64,000 bases of DNA from Collinsella sp. (GTDB lineage: Bacteria > Actinomycetota > Coriobacteriia > Coriobacteriales > Coriobacteriaceae): positions 62,001 to 126,000 of the forward strand of contig JAGZSF010000002.1 in NCBI GenBank assembly GCA_018381235.1. The letters run 5' to 3'. Under the pieces are notes generated by a model. That model worked only from the letters and a program-made list of their open reading frames with translations, was not told the DNA's origin and made no database searches. Position numbers and translations under genes: made by a program. Positions 42,086-50,808 of this stretch are shown here, piece after piece (position 1 is the stretch's first letter; every line of letters starts with the position of its first letter).

Positions 42086-42895
42086 ATGCTGCAGGTCATC
42101 ATTTCGCCCGCCAAGCAGATGCGCGCGGCCCAAGTTGCTTTTGAAGTCCTGGGCATCCCACCCTTTGTGCGCGAGACGGCTCGCCTCCACCGCGCACTGC
42201 TAGATATCGAGCGGAATGAAGGCAGCGGCGGCCTGCAGGCGCTGTGGAACGTGAGTGACAAACTGCTGGGACCTTGCCTCAACACCCTGCATGAGTTCGG
42301 GCCCATCCTGAAAAGCGGCGATCTCGACAATCCCGCACTCGCCCGTCACCTCTCCCCTGCCGCCATGTCCTATCACGGCATTCAATACCAGAGCATGGCA
42401 CCCGAGGTGATGGATTCCGCGCAGCTCGCATGGCTGCAAGACCATCTGTGGATCCTCTCCGGCCTCTACGGGTGCGTTCGTCCCTTTCATGCCGTCGAAC
42501 CGTATCGGCTGGAGATGGGCGCGAAGCTTGTCGTCGACGGTGCCCGAGACCTCTACGCATTTTGGGGCGACAAGCTCGCACGGACCATCGCTCCGGCGAG
42601 CTCCAACGCTACGATCGTCAATCTCGCCAGTGCGGAGTACGCCAAAGCCGTTCTGCCCCACCTCGCGGGCGACGCCACAGTCGTCACGTGCCTCTTTGGT
42701 GAAGGCATCCGCAACGGCAAGCCCATCCAGCGCTCGACCGCCAGCAAAAAGGCGCGCGGCTCCATGGTGCGCTGGATGGCGGAAAACAAGGTCGAGGATG
42801 TAAGCGGGCTCACCGCATTCGACGTTGGCTATCGTCACCTTCCCGAGCTTTCAAATAAAAACACTTTGGTCTTCCTGAACGAACGGGCCTTGTAG
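42086..42895 (+). CDS. yaaA: Peroxide stress protein YaaA (DUF328)
   Basis: A 269-residue protein with the DUF328 pattern: MLQVIISPAKQM at the start, SDKLLGPCLNTL, LSPAAMSYHGIQYQSM, ILSGLYGCVRPFHAVEPYRLEMG, and FGEGIRNGKPIQRSTASKKARGSMVRWM. In E. coli YaaA lowers free iron and DNA damage during peroxide stress. Here it would serve an anaerobe exposed to oxygen, which is inference. AGAGGAG precedes ATG at 42086. Confidence 0.9.
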   Translation: MLQVIISPAKQMRAAQVAFEVLGIPPFVRETARLHRALLDIERNEGSGGLQALWNVSDKLLGPCLNTLHEFGPILKSGDLDNPALARHLSPAAMSYHGIQYQSMAPEVMDSAQLAWLQDHLWILSGLYGCVRPFHAVEPYRLEMGAKLVVDGARDLYAFWGDKLARTIAPASSNATIVNLASAEYAKAVLPHLAGDATVVTCLFGEGIRNGKPIQRSTASKKARGSMVRWMAENKVEDVSGLTAFDVGYRHLPELSNKNTLVFLNERAL

Positions 42896-42935
42896 GACCA
42901 CCGCTACTCTTGAATGTACTGCCTAGGCACGACGT

Positions 42936-43457
42936 CTATTCCGCCAAGCCGTCGGCTTTGGCAATTTCATTTGTCGTGCCGTCCTGATAGGTAATCTTGA
43001 CATGCTCAACCTCGGACACCTTGACGCCCGACGGAGGCTCCAGACGCCATTCCGCCAGGGCGATATCCATGGTCGTGGGCACATCTCCTTGATCTTTGAG
43101 CTTCACCGTCAGCGTTTTGAGCGCCGCGTCAAACGTCACGCGTTCGATTTCTTCGCCTGGAATGGACCCACCACTCAGCTGCAACTGCACAAACTCATCG
43201 CGCGGGTACCAATAATCGCCCGGAATGGCGAGCGTATTGGCATTACCGCCAGTACTCCTCACCGCCATAATCGGTAGGCTATCATCGGCCTCAAACTCCC
43301 AGGCAGCGCCGCCGCGACCGCCAAACGTCCAAATACAAAAGGCAATCACCAGCACGGCAAGCACCGCAAAGCCAATCGCGACCAACCCATGGTGCGCACG
43401 GCCCTCCTCGGCCGATATGTCCCATTGCGTCTCTCGATATAGATGCTTGTCTTCCAT
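42936..43457 (-). CDS. Hypothetical single-pass membrane protein
   Basis: A 173-residue protein. Residues 1-25 are cytoplasmic, about 26-46 form one membrane helix (VAIGFAVLAVLVIAFCIWTF), and the remaining 125 residues are outside and beta-rich, ending in VEHVKITYQDGTTNEIA. I recognise no family. GGGGAGG lies five bases before ATG at 43457. It is divergent from the TPP riboswitch-thiC unit. Longer upstream reading in this frame is an artefact over thiC. Confidence 0.75.
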   Translation of the reverse strand: MEDKHLYRETQWDISAEEGRAHHGLVAIGFAVLAVLVIAFCIWTFGGRGGAAWEFEADDSLPIMAVRSTGGNANTLAIPGDYWYPRDEFVQLQLSGGSIPGEEIERVTFDAALKTLTVKLKDQGDVPTTMDIALAEWRLEPPSGVKVSEVEHVKITYQDGTTNEIAKADGLAE

Positions 43458-43525
43458 GTACGCCTCCCCACAGGCACGTTCGTTAGGCCAATCGTACCCA
43501 TTCAGGCTATACTTGAGCCCACTAC

Positions 43526-43620
43526 ATAAACGGGGAGCTTGCAGGACCAGACGGCAGGCTGAGATTGGGCGCGCCCGCCCTGACCCGCAAACCTGATATG
43601 GGTAATGCCAACGAAGGGAG
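43526..43620 (+). promoter_or_regulatory. TPP riboswitch (THI element) controlling thiC
   Basis: Carries the conserved THI blocks in order: CGGGGAGC, GGCTGAGATTGGGC, CTGACCC, AACCTGATATGGGTAATGCC, then AACGAAGGGAG. The last block includes the thiC ribosome site, so thiamine pyrophosphate binding probably blocks translation initiation. A TATACT -10 (43508-43513) lies just upstream. Confidence 0.95.
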
Positions 43621-43628
43621 CCGTGCCA

Positions 43629-44963
43629 ATGAGCACACAGACCGAGTCCAAGCTTGTCACGCAAATCGACTTCGCCCGCGCCGGACAGATCACGCCGCAG
43701 ATGAAGGAAGTCGCCGAGCGCGAGCATCGCGACCCCGAGTACATCCGCGAGCGCGTGGCCGACGGCCGCATCGCCATTCCCGCCAACATCGTGCACATCA
43801 AAAAGGGCATGCGCGCCTTTGGTGTCGGCGAGGGCCTGTCCACCAAGGTCAACGTGAACTTGGGCATCTCGGGCGACAAGGCCGATGCCGCCGAGGAATG
43901 GAAGAAGGTCAAGATCGCTGAGGACTTTGGCGCCGACGCCATCATGGACCTCTCCAACTCGGGCAAGACGCGCCAGTTCCGCCAGCAGCTCATCGACGAG
44001 ACGCCGCTCATGGTAGGCACCGTCCCCATGTACGATGCCATCGGCTACATGGAAAAGCCGCTGGTCAAGCTGACCAAGAACGATCTGCTCGAGGTCGTGC
44101 GTGCACACGCCGAAGACGGCGTGGACTTTATGACCATCCACTGCGGCATCAATAAATCGGTCATCAAGACCTTCAAGGAGACCGGCCGCCTCATGAACAT
44201 CGTCAGCCGCGGCGGCTCGCTGCTGTTTGGCTGGATGGAGGTCACCGGCAACGAAAACCCCTTCTACGAGTACTTTGACGAGCTGCTCGAGATTTGCCAC
44301 GAATACGACGTGACGATTTCGCTCGGCGACTCCTGCCGCCCGGGCTGCCTCTACGACTCCAACGACGCCACCGAGACCGCCGAGATGATCGAGCTGGGCA
44401 AGCTGTGCAAGCGCGCCTGGGCAGCCGGCGTCCAGGTCATGGTCGAGGGCCCGGGTCACATGGCGCTTGACGAGATCGCCGCCAATATGAAGTTGCAGAA
44501 GCGCCTGTGCCACAACGCCCCGTTCTATGTGCTGGGGCCGCTGGTGACCGATATCGGCGTGGGTTACGACCACATCACCGCAGCCATCGGCGGCGCCATC
44601 TCCGCCAGCTCCGGTGCCGACTTCCTGTGCTACGTGACACCAGCCGAGCACCTGTGCCTGCCTAACGCTCAGGATGTGCTCGACGGCCTCATGGCCACCA
44701 AGATCGCCGCACACGCCGCCGATATCGCCAAAAAGGTGCCCCACGCCCGCGACATGGATGACAAGATGGGCCAGGCACGCCGCAAGCTCGACTGGGACGC
44801 CATGTGGAAGTGCGCGCTTGACCCGGTCACCGGCAAGAAGCGCTACGAGGAATCCCCTGCCGCCACCGAGGGCACTTGCACCATGTGTGGCAAGATGTGC
44901 GCCGTCCGCACCGTTAACAAGGTGTTCGAAGGCACGACGATCGACCTCGGCATGGAGGACTAA
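43629..44963 (+). CDS. thiC: Phosphomethylpyrimidine synthase ThiC
   Basis: A 444-residue radical-SAM enzyme that converts aminoimidazole ribotide to HMP phosphate in thiamine synthesis. Visible: MTIHCGINKSVIKTF, SLGDSCRPGCLYDSNDATE, VMVEGPGHMALDEI, and the C-terminal cluster motif CTMCGKMCAVR binding [4Fe-4S]. It is the short form without the N-terminal extension of proteobacterial ThiC. ATG at 43629 is taken because GAAGGGAG lies upstream; an ATG at 43605 would fall inside the riboswitch. Confidence 0.95.
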   Translation: MSTQTESKLVTQIDFARAGQITPQMKEVAEREHRDPEYIRERVADGRIAIPANIVHIKKGMRAFGVGEGLSTKVNVNLGISGDKADAAEEWKKVKIAEDFGADAIMDLSNSGKTRQFRQQLIDETPLMVGTVPMYDAIGYMEKPLVKLTKNDLLEVVRAHAEDGVDFMTIHCGINKSVIKTFKETGRLMNIVSRGGSLLFGWMEVTGNENPFYEYFDELLEICHEYDVTISLGDSCRPGCLYDSNDATETAEMIELGKLCKRAWAAGVQVMVEGPGHMALDEIAANMKLQKRLCHNAPFYVLGPLVTDIGVGYDHITAAIGGAISASSGADFLCYVTPAEHLCLPNAQDVLDGLMATKIAAHAADIAKKVPHARDMDDKMGQARRKLDWDAMWKCALDPVTGKKRYEESPAATEGTCTMCGKMCAVRTVNKVFEGTTIDLGMED

Positions 44964-45089
44964 CTCGTCACCGGAGCCACAAACGGCCACAAGGTGTTCG
45001 TCAATTGTTGACATGTGAACATTTGCCTGCATTTGCGTAAAAATTGCATCTCGCGCCCAGGTTCGGCATATCGCCGGCCCGGGCATCTT

Positions 45090-45095
45090 TATAAT
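45090..45095 (+). promoter_or_regulatory. -10 element upstream of thiD
   Basis: A perfect TATAAT about 47 bp before the thiD start, with only a weak -35 region. thiD therefore probably has its own promoter in addition to any readthrough from thiC. No second TPP riboswitch was seen in the 178-bp gap. Confidence 0.45.
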
Positions 45096-45141
45096 GCGGG
45101 GTAAAAGACCCATTTGAATCCGACCGGACAAGGGAGCGAAC

Positions 45142-45972
45142 ATGGATCACAGTAAGGTACCAGCCGTTCTATCCATCGCAGGATCCGATTCCAGCGGTGG
45201 CGCCGGCATTCAGGCAGACATCAAGACCATCACGGCGCACCGTCTGTATGCCGAAACAGCCATCACGGCCATCACCGCACAAAACACGCTCGGTGTCACC
45301 GCCGTGCAGAATGTCTCCCCGGATATTGTCGCGGCGCAGATCGATGCCGTCTTTGACGATATCCGACCCAGCGCCGTCAAGATCGGCATGGTTTCCTCTG
45401 CTGAGATTATCGAGGTTATCGCCGACCGCCTGAGTGCCTGGGACGCACAAAATATCGTCGTCGATCCCGTCATGGTCGCCACTTCGGGCGCTCGCCTCAT
45501 TGCCGAGGATGCCGCCGAGGCGCTCACACGTCGCCTGTTCCCGTTGGCGACCGTCATCACGCCCAACATTCCCGAGGCCATGGCGCTGCTCGACTACGAG
45601 GTCGATTCCGAGCGCACGCAGCAAAACGCTGCCATGCTCCTCACCCGCCGCTTTGGCTGCGCGTCCCTCGTTAAGGGCGGGCATTTTGTCAACGAGGCCA
45701 ACGATGTGCTAGCAGAGCCCGCGCCGCTCGATGACGAGGGCAACCACCTGGGCGATCCGCTCACCACGTGGTTCCGCCATAAGCGCATCGAGACCGGTAA
45801 CACGCATGGCACCGGCTGCACGCTCTCGTCCGCCATCGCCTGTGCGCTGGCGCAGGGCATGGATCTTGCCGACGCCATCAATGCCGGCAAGGCCTACCTA
45901 ACGGGCGCTCTCGCCGCCGGCTTTGACATGGGCAAAGGCTCCGGCCCCGTCAACCACATGTGGCAGTACTAA
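45142..45972 (+). CDS. thiD: Hydroxymethylpyrimidine/phosphomethylpyrimidine kinase
   Basis: A 276-residue ribokinase-fold kinase: VLSIAGSDSSGGAGIQADIKT at the N-terminus, TAITAQNTLGV, VDPVMVATSG, and the C-terminal NTHGTGCTLSSAIACALA containing the catalytic Asp/Gly-rich anion hole region. It phosphorylates HMP and HMP-P for thiamine synthesis, following ThiC. GGGAGCGAAC precedes the ATG. Confidence 0.94.
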   Translation: MDHSKVPAVLSIAGSDSSGGAGIQADIKTITAHRLYAETAITAITAQNTLGVTAVQNVSPDIVAAQIDAVFDDIRPSAVKIGMVSSAEIIEVIADRLSAWDAQNIVVDPVMVATSGARLIAEDAAEALTRRLFPLATVITPNIPEAMALLDYEVDSERTQQNAAMLLTRRFGCASLVKGGHFVNEANDVLAEPAPLDDEGNHLGDPLTTWFRHKRIETGNTHGTGCTLSSAIACALAQGMDLADAINAGKAYLTGALAAGFDMGKGSGPVNHMWQY

Positions 45973-45988
45973 GATTCGCAGACCAAAA

Positions 45989-46022
45989 CCACCGCAAAGG
46001 GGACAGACACCTTTGCGGTGGT
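45989..46022. terminator. Hairpin after thiD
   Basis: An inverted repeat CCACCGCAAAGG/CCTTTGCGGTGG with a ten-base loop, 18 bp after the thiD stop. No T-run follows, so it may be a weak terminator or another dispersed palindrome. Confidence 0.5.
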
Positions 46023-46033
46023 TCCCACAGACA

Positions 46034-46249
46034 TCTCGATCCGTAACAGTTAGAGTCCATTTTTCGGCCCACCTGTTACAGATTGAGACATTCAAATTCT
46101 GCCGAGAAGATAATCTCGATCTGTAACAGTAGATCGGCAAAATCGACCCTAGATGTTACAGATCGAGACAAACGACCGATATCAACCTGAATAATCTCAA
46201 TCTGTAACATCTAGCCCGTTTTCGGCCTTACAGCTGTTACAGATCGAGA
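46034..46249. repeat. Array of six alternately inverted 16-bp repeats (three palindromic units)
   Basis: The motif TCTCGATCTGTAACAG or its complement recurs at 46034, 46073, 46114, 46154, 46195 and 46234, alternating in strand, with start-to-start spacing of 39-41 bp. The 23-26 bp spacers differ. Each +/- pair can form a stem of about 16 bp. Single-base changes occur (CCGTAACAG, GATTGAGA, TCTCAATC). It fills the convergent gap between thiD and the SGNH hydrolase. No cas gene is nearby. Confidence 0.9.
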
Positions 46250-46305
46250 CAAACCAACGAAACAAGCCGCCGCAAGGGAAACTTTTGTACTGGTTTGGGG
46301 CTGCG

Positions 46306-46965
46306 CTACTCACCGAGCATCTCTTGGAGCTTGGCTGCCACGGCATGTCCCAAGCTCTCGTGGCCTTCGGGCATCATGTGCAGATAATCGATATCGCCCG
46401 GCTCGGCAAAGTCGGCGGCATTCAAAAAGTCGCAGCCAAACTGCTCAGCCACATGCGCGTAGTACTCACCAAAATGTTCCGAGGCTTCTACGGAATGCTC
46501 GTCAAAATCGGTCATATATACGTCGGCGATCTGCGGCTTAATCTTGATAGGCGCCATCAGCAGAATCCGTGGGCAGGGCGCAGCATCGGTCCAGGCAAAC
46601 GCGCGGACGGCGCGAATCAGTGCCATGGCGCCACGGGCGATATCGGAGGCTGTCACGCCAAAGACCGTCTTGCAGTCGTTGGTGCCCAGCATAATCACGA
46701 TCGCGTCCAGCGGCTTATGGGCTTCGAGCAGCATCGGCAGCGCGCGAATGCCGTTGAGGTTGGTGTCCAGATGGCACATATCGTCGCGCACCGTCGTGCG
46801 ACCATTTAGGCCTTCCTCAATCACATGCCAACCCTCACCCAGGTCACGCTGCACCACACCGCACCAGCGCACATCCTGCGCATAGCGCACTGCGGTGCCG
46901 TCGCGCATACCCGCCGGATCATAGCCATAGGTGTTGCTGTCACCAAAGCACAGAACGTTTTTCAT
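46306..46965 (-). CDS. SGNH/GDSL-family hydrolase (arylesterase-like)
   Basis: A 219-residue esterase-type protein with the SGNH blocks: LCFGDSNTYGYDP (nucleophile Ser), EEGLNGRTTV (Gly), VIMLGTNDCK (Asn), and HMMPEGHESLG (catalytic Asp/His region). Lacking a signal peptide, it acts inside the cell on an acyl or aryl ester that cannot be named. It follows the PARG-like gene's terminator and is probably separately transcribed. Confidence 0.88.
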   Translation of the reverse strand: MKNVLCFGDSNTYGYDPAGMRDGTAVRYAQDVRWCGVVQRDLGEGWHVIEEGLNGRTTVRDDMCHLDTNLNGIRALPMLLEAHKPLDAIVIMLGTNDCKTVFGVTASDIARGAMALIRAVRAFAWTDAAPCPRILLMAPIKIKPQIADVYMTDFDEHSVEASEHFGEYYAHVAEQFGCDFLNAADFAEPGDIDYLHMMPEGHESLGHAVAAKLQEMLGE

Positions 46966-46983
46966 CTTGAGTTCCCCATTCCG

Positions 46984-47018
46984 TAAAAAGCCGACGGGAG
47001 CAATCCCTCCCGTCGGCT
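46984..47018 (-). terminator. Terminator of the PARG-like gene
   Basis: On the minus strand AAGCCGACGGGAG and its perfect complement enclose a six-base loop and are followed by TTTTTAC. Confidence 0.88.
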
Positions 47019-47043
47019 TGGCATATCACATCGCGCGCACCGC

Positions 47044-48183
47044 TTACAGGTACTTGCGCCAGTCGTCCTCGTCCTCATCGTCCTCGGCTGCTGCCTGGGC
47101 CTGCTCGGCGGCACGAGCGGCTGCGGCGCGGGCGGCAACCTGGGCATAGGACTCCTCGTTGCGCTCGGGGAAGTTTGCCAGCACGTGCTCGAACTTGGCA
47201 AAATCCTCGTCCCAGCGCGTAGAGGGCACGGCAAAGAAGACCTGCTTGACCTTGAAGTCGCCCGATGCGAGCTCCTTGCGGAAGAGCTCGGCCACGGCCT
47301 CGGCGTCAAAGCCGTTGTTCTCGCAGCCCCAAGCACCCAGTACGAGCTTCTCGCGGCCCAGCTCATCGCAGATAGCAAGCACAAAGCGAATGCGGTCGCG
47401 CAGGGCGTCAAGCAAGGCATCGTCGCTCACGCGGTACTCCTGGCGAGCACGCTTGGCGTTGGGTGCAGCGGCGACGATTACGTCGGCATAGGCGTGCACA
47501 TGCTTGCGGTCGAAGCGCACCGCGGGCACCACCAGCGCACGGTTGCGGTACAGCTCACAGTTGATGTTGCGGCGACGGTTCTCGCCGTACCATTTACGCT
47601 GCTTATCAAGGACATTGTACAGGTACGAATCGGCGCACAGCGTGGCCTCCTGGCCCAGATAGCCCTGGATGTAGCCACCGCCCGGATTGGTGAACGAGGC
47701 AAAGGCAAGCACAGCCATGTCGCAGAACTGCGCGTAGCCTCGACCGTTATCCAGAATGGCCTGCGTGGCAGAGGCGTCGAGCACGGTGACCTCGGGCAGG
47801 ACCGGAGCGGGCTCCTCGGCGGCAGGCGCGGGCTCGGCTTCGGTGGCCTCCTCGACGGGCTCGGGCGCCACCTCGGCATCGACCGCAGCCTCGACCTCAG
47901 CAGCCTCAGTAGCCTCGACCTCGGCAGCCTCGACGTCCTCGGCAGCTTGCTCCTCAGCAGCCGCTGCCTTCTGGACCCTGGTCTTCATCGCCGCGACAAA
48001 ACCGGCAGGCATACCATCGAACTCGCGCACGCCGGCAAGCGAACGCTCGATGTCCTTGGCACAGGCCTCGGACACAGCCGTCACATGGCACTCGGCGGCC
48101 TTGGCACGTGCCTCACGCTTGGGATTGGGCTGACCCGCTCGGTTGGACCTGCGGTTACGGTTCCTGCTGTCGACGTCTGCCAT
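47044..48183 (-). CDS. PARG-like (TIGR02452) macrodomain protein with acidic linker
   Basis: A 379-residue protein. Residues 1-75 are basic, then about 75-130 form an Ala/Glu/Pro-rich disordered linker. About 130-340 match the bacterial poly(ADP-ribose) glycohydrolase family (FTNPGGGYIQGYLGQEATLC, VPAVRF, ILVLGAWGCENNGFD-like segment), and the tail is acidic (EDDEDEDDW). The catalytic signature is normally GGG...QEE; here it reads GGG...QEA, so the second Glu is replaced and hydrolase activity is doubtful. It may be an ADP-ribose reader. ATG follows GAAAGG. Confidence 0.82.
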   Translation of the reverse strand: MADVDSRNRNRRSNRAGQPNPKREARAKAAECHVTAVSEACAKDIERSLAGVREFDGMPAGFVAAMKTRVQKAAAAEEQAAEDVEAAEVEATEAAEVEAAVDAEVAPEPVEEATEAEPAPAAEEPAPVLPEVTVLDASATQAILDNGRGYAQFCDMAVLAFASFTNPGGGYIQGYLGQEATLCADSYLYNVLDKQRKWYGENRRRNINCELYRNRALVVPAVRFDRKHVHAYADVIVAAAPNAKRARQEYRVSDDALLDALRDRIRFVLAICDELGREKLVLGAWGCENNGFDAEAVAELFRKELASGDFKVKQVFFAVPSTRWDEDFAKFEHVLANFPERNEESYAQVAARAAAARAAEQAQAAAEDDEDEDDWRKYL

Positions 48184-48250
48184 ACATGGCCACCTTTCCT
48201 GTCGCTGCCGCTATCGGCTTTTCCCATCCATGATACCCCGCCGCACACAT

Positions 48251-48276
48251 AAAGACGGTCCCGAAGGACCGCCTTT
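48251..48276 (-). terminator. Terminator of the Bax-inhibitor-like gene
   Basis: On the minus strand GGCGGTCC/GGACCGTC with a TTCG loop, followed by TTTATG, 47 bp after the stop codon. Confidence 0.7.
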
Positions 48277-48322
48277 CGCATCGTTTTACCGTGTCCGGCA
48301 GGAAGCATCGCAATGCCGCGCT

Positions 48323-49018
48323 TTAATCGCGACGGCCGAGGATGTTCAGAATGCGCAGGAACACGTTGATAATATCCACGAACAGGTTGGATGCCATAAG
48401 TACGGCGTTGGGCAGCGTGGGCGGCACCGTCGTTGCCACATAGGTGTCGTAGCCGATGAAGCCGGCGAACACCACAATCACGATCAGGTCGGTGATGGAC
48501 TGCGAAACGCCCATGAACATCAGCACGATCTCGACCAGAATCGTGGCAAGCAGGATGCCAAAACCAATGCCATACACACGCTGGAAGAACTTGGGGAAGG
48601 TCACGCCCAGCGCACCAAAGACAAAGGTGATGGCGGCCGTGGCGATAAAGGCGGTGTTAATGGTAGGCAGGTCGTAGTTTGCAAGACCAAACGACGCCGT
48701 CAGACCAAAGGTGCTCGCAAAGACCACGTAGCCCACGAGTGACAGGCCCACGGACTGTTTGCTGGCAGCAGCCGACATCATGACCATGCCGACGATGGTC
48801 AAAATAAATGAGCCAAAGACCAGCGGCAAAGCGGCGCCGCTCATCATCATGCGCGCAAACGACATGGTGCTCGTAAAATAGGCGCCGGCGCCCATGGCGC
48901 AAAAGCCCAAAAAGATCAGGGCAGACATGACAAGGTTGTACGCGCGCGGCGACATCTCCTTGGCGCGGCCTGCACCGCTCTCGACGGGGCCGTTCTGATA
49001 GCCCTGGATATCGTTCAT
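48323..49018 (-). CDS. Bax inhibitor-1/YccA family membrane protein
   Basis: A 231-residue protein with seven predicted membrane helices and the family C-terminal pattern FIGYDTYVATTVPP...LFVDIINVFLRILNILGRRD, which holds the conserved Asp residues of the pH-sensitive pore. Bacterial members are proposed Ca2+ leak channels or FtsH-linked regulators. The first 20 residues are polar. GAAAGGACG precedes the ATG. Confidence 0.9.
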   Translation of the reverse strand: MNDIQGYQNGPVESGAGRAKEMSPRAYNLVMSALIFLGFCAMGAGAYFTSTMSFARMMMSGAALPLVFGSFILTIVGMVMMSAAASKQSVGLSLVGYVVFASTFGLTASFGLANYDLPTINTAFIATAAITFVFGALGVTFPKFFQRVYGIGFGILLATILVEIVLMFMGVSQSITDLIVIVVFAGFIGYDTYVATTVPPTLPNAVLMASNLFVDIINVFLRILNILGRRD

Positions 49019-49102
49019 AGGTTCGTCCTTTCAAAAAGCGCCACAAATAACGGCGCAGTAGCTGACAAGATTCCTGCCATTGTACCCGAACGCCGTGCGC
49101 CC

Positions 49103-49441
49103 TTACCTACGACGCTCGCCCTCAAGCGTACAATCAAACACCCAGACCCACCAACGCATCACGTGGGCCTGCGAGCCGTCCGGCCGTCCGCGCGCCTGGT
49201 CCTCCAGATACAACTCGGTCGCATGCCCGCCAAAACGAACCTTATACGTTGCCGTACGAACACCGTGAACCGTTAAGCCAAAGCCCGTGGACGAGACAAT
49301 CTCGTCAATTGTAAAGCAGCGACCGTCGACCCAGCAGACGGTAACCGGCACGACTTGTCCGCCCGCGAGGATGCGAGCCACAACGTCCACATACTGCTTG
49401 TGCACGCGTCGAGTTTTGCCGTCTGTCTGTCGATATTCCAT
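49103..49441 (-). CDS. Hypothetical protein, 112 residues
   Basis: A soluble basic protein with a central beta-rich stretch (GGQVVPVTVCWVDGRCFTIDEI) and a C-terminal HVMRWWVWVFDCTLE. No family is recognised. The start is uncertain: the ATG at 49441 sits only one base after AGGAGG, too close for a standard site, and alternatives upstream (about 8 and 30 codons) lack a ribosome site. It lies between the Bax-inhibitor-like gene and pit. Confidence 0.6.
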   Translation of the reverse strand: MEYRQTDGKTRRVHKQYVDVVARILAGGQVVPVTVCWVDGRCFTIDEIVSSTGFGLTVHGVRTATYKVRFGGHATELYLEDQARGRPDGSQAHVMRWWVWVFDCTLEGERRR

Positions 49442-49691
49442 GCCTCCTATTATCGAACGCATGTTTGCGTATTGTAAAGCGAACAGACTGTGGTTTTGGG
49501 GTGTTGGGGCGCGCGCACGTGTCCTCATGGCGTGTTAGCAAAAAGAACACCCGCGGTCAACAGGGCTAATATTCAAATTTAGTGCCAAAAAGTTCACTTC
49601 TCCCATCAGAACTCGGTAAAGAAACCCGCAGGAGGTGATACGATTTATCATGTTTTTGTAACGTGTCTGCAAACTTCGAGAAAGCCCATAT

Positions 49692-50741
49692 ATGGACGTA
49701 ACGTTCTCAACCTTCCTCGGCCAAATTGTGTCGAACCCAGTCCTTGCCGTCACCGTGATCCTCGCGTTGGGCGCCATCTTCGTCAATGGATGGACCGACG
49801 CGCCCAACGCCATCGCGACCTGCGTCACTACGCGCTGCATGCCCGCCCGCGCCGCCATTCTCATGAGCGCCGCGTTCAACTTTTTGGGCGTGCTCATCAT
49901 GACGCATTTTAATGCCAGCGTCGCCAACACCATCTCGCATATCGTCGACTTTGGCGGAAACAGCACCATGGCGCTCGCCTGCCTATGCGCGGCGCTGTTC
50001 TCCATCGTCGTCTACGGTGCCACGGCATCGCGTTTTGGTATCCCCACCTCGCAGAGCCACAGCCTCATCGCCGGCCTGACCGGCGCTGCTATCGCCCTCG
50101 GTGGCGCCAGCAGCGTCAACGTCCACGAGTGGATGAAGGTCATCTACGGCCTGGCGCTCTCCATCGGACTGGGCTTTGTCATGGGCTGGGTCCTGTGCAA
50201 GCTCGTCTCGATTCTTTTCGCCGCCGCCAACAGGCGACGCGCCAACGTCTTCTTTAAATACGCTCAGATCGCGAGCGCTGCGGCCATGAGCTTTATGCAC
50301 GGCGCGCAGGATGGACAGAAGTTCATCGGCGTGCTCTTTTTAGGTGTCGCCTTTGCCAGCGGGCAGACGAGCGTCGGCGACGCCGGCATCCCCATCTGGA
50401 TCATGCTGCTGTGCTCGGCAACCATGGGCATCGGCACCAGCGTGGGCGGCGAGCGCATCATCAAGTCCGTCGGCCAGAGCATGGTCAAGCTCGAAAAGTA
50501 CCAGGGCTTCTCAGCCGACCTGGCGGGCGCCGCGAACCTGCTACTTGCCACCCTTACCGGCATCCCCGTGTCCTCCACGCACATCAAAACCTGCGCCATC
50601 ATGGGCGTCGGCGCCGTCAAGCGCCTCTCGGCCATCAACTTCGGCGTGGTCAAGGACATGATGTTCACGTGGTTCTTCACCTTCCCCGCCTGCGGACTCA
50701 TCAGCTTTGTCATGGCCAAGCTGTTCATGATGTTCATCTAG
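49692..50741 (+). CDS. PiT-family inorganic phosphate transporter
   Basis: A 349-residue membrane protein with about ten helices and the two PiT signatures: VNGWTDAPNAIATCV near residue 35 and GIPVSSTHIKTCAIMGVG near residue 290. It imports metal-phosphate or phosphate with protons at low affinity. The DUF47 partner gene follows by 67 bp, the standard Pit operon. The window thus carries both low-affinity (Pit) and high-affinity (Pst) phosphate uptake. Confidence 0.94.
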   Translation: MDVTFSTFLGQIVSNPVLAVTVILALGAIFVNGWTDAPNAIATCVTTRCMPARAAILMSAAFNFLGVLIMTHFNASVANTISHIVDFGGNSTMALACLCAALFSIVVYGATASRFGIPTSQSHSLIAGLTGAAIALGGASSVNVHEWMKVIYGLALSIGLGFVMGWVLCKLVSILFAAANRRRANVFFKYAQIASAAAMSFMHGAQDGQKFIGVLFLGVAFASGQTSVGDAGIPIWIMLLCSATMGIGTSVGGERIIKSVGQSMVKLEKYQGFSADLAGAANLLLATLTGIPVSSTHIKTCAIMGVGAVKRLSAINFGVVKDMMFTWFFTFPACGLISFVMAKLFMMFI

Positions 50742-50808
50742 TCAAACCGAGCGTCCATCCGGACCGTAATACCTCGCCTGCCCGTCTTCGCCTCGAAAGG
50801 ACCCACTC

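Noticed and set aside
42936..45143. 735-residue minus-strand frame covering thiC antisense
   Set aside because: Only the last 173 codons (from 43457) have a ribosome site and protein-like composition. The rest is antisense to thiC and the TPP riboswitch.
46034..46249. CRISPR array
   Set aside because: Repeats are regularly spaced, but they alternate in orientation, are only 16 bp with drift, and no cas genes are present.
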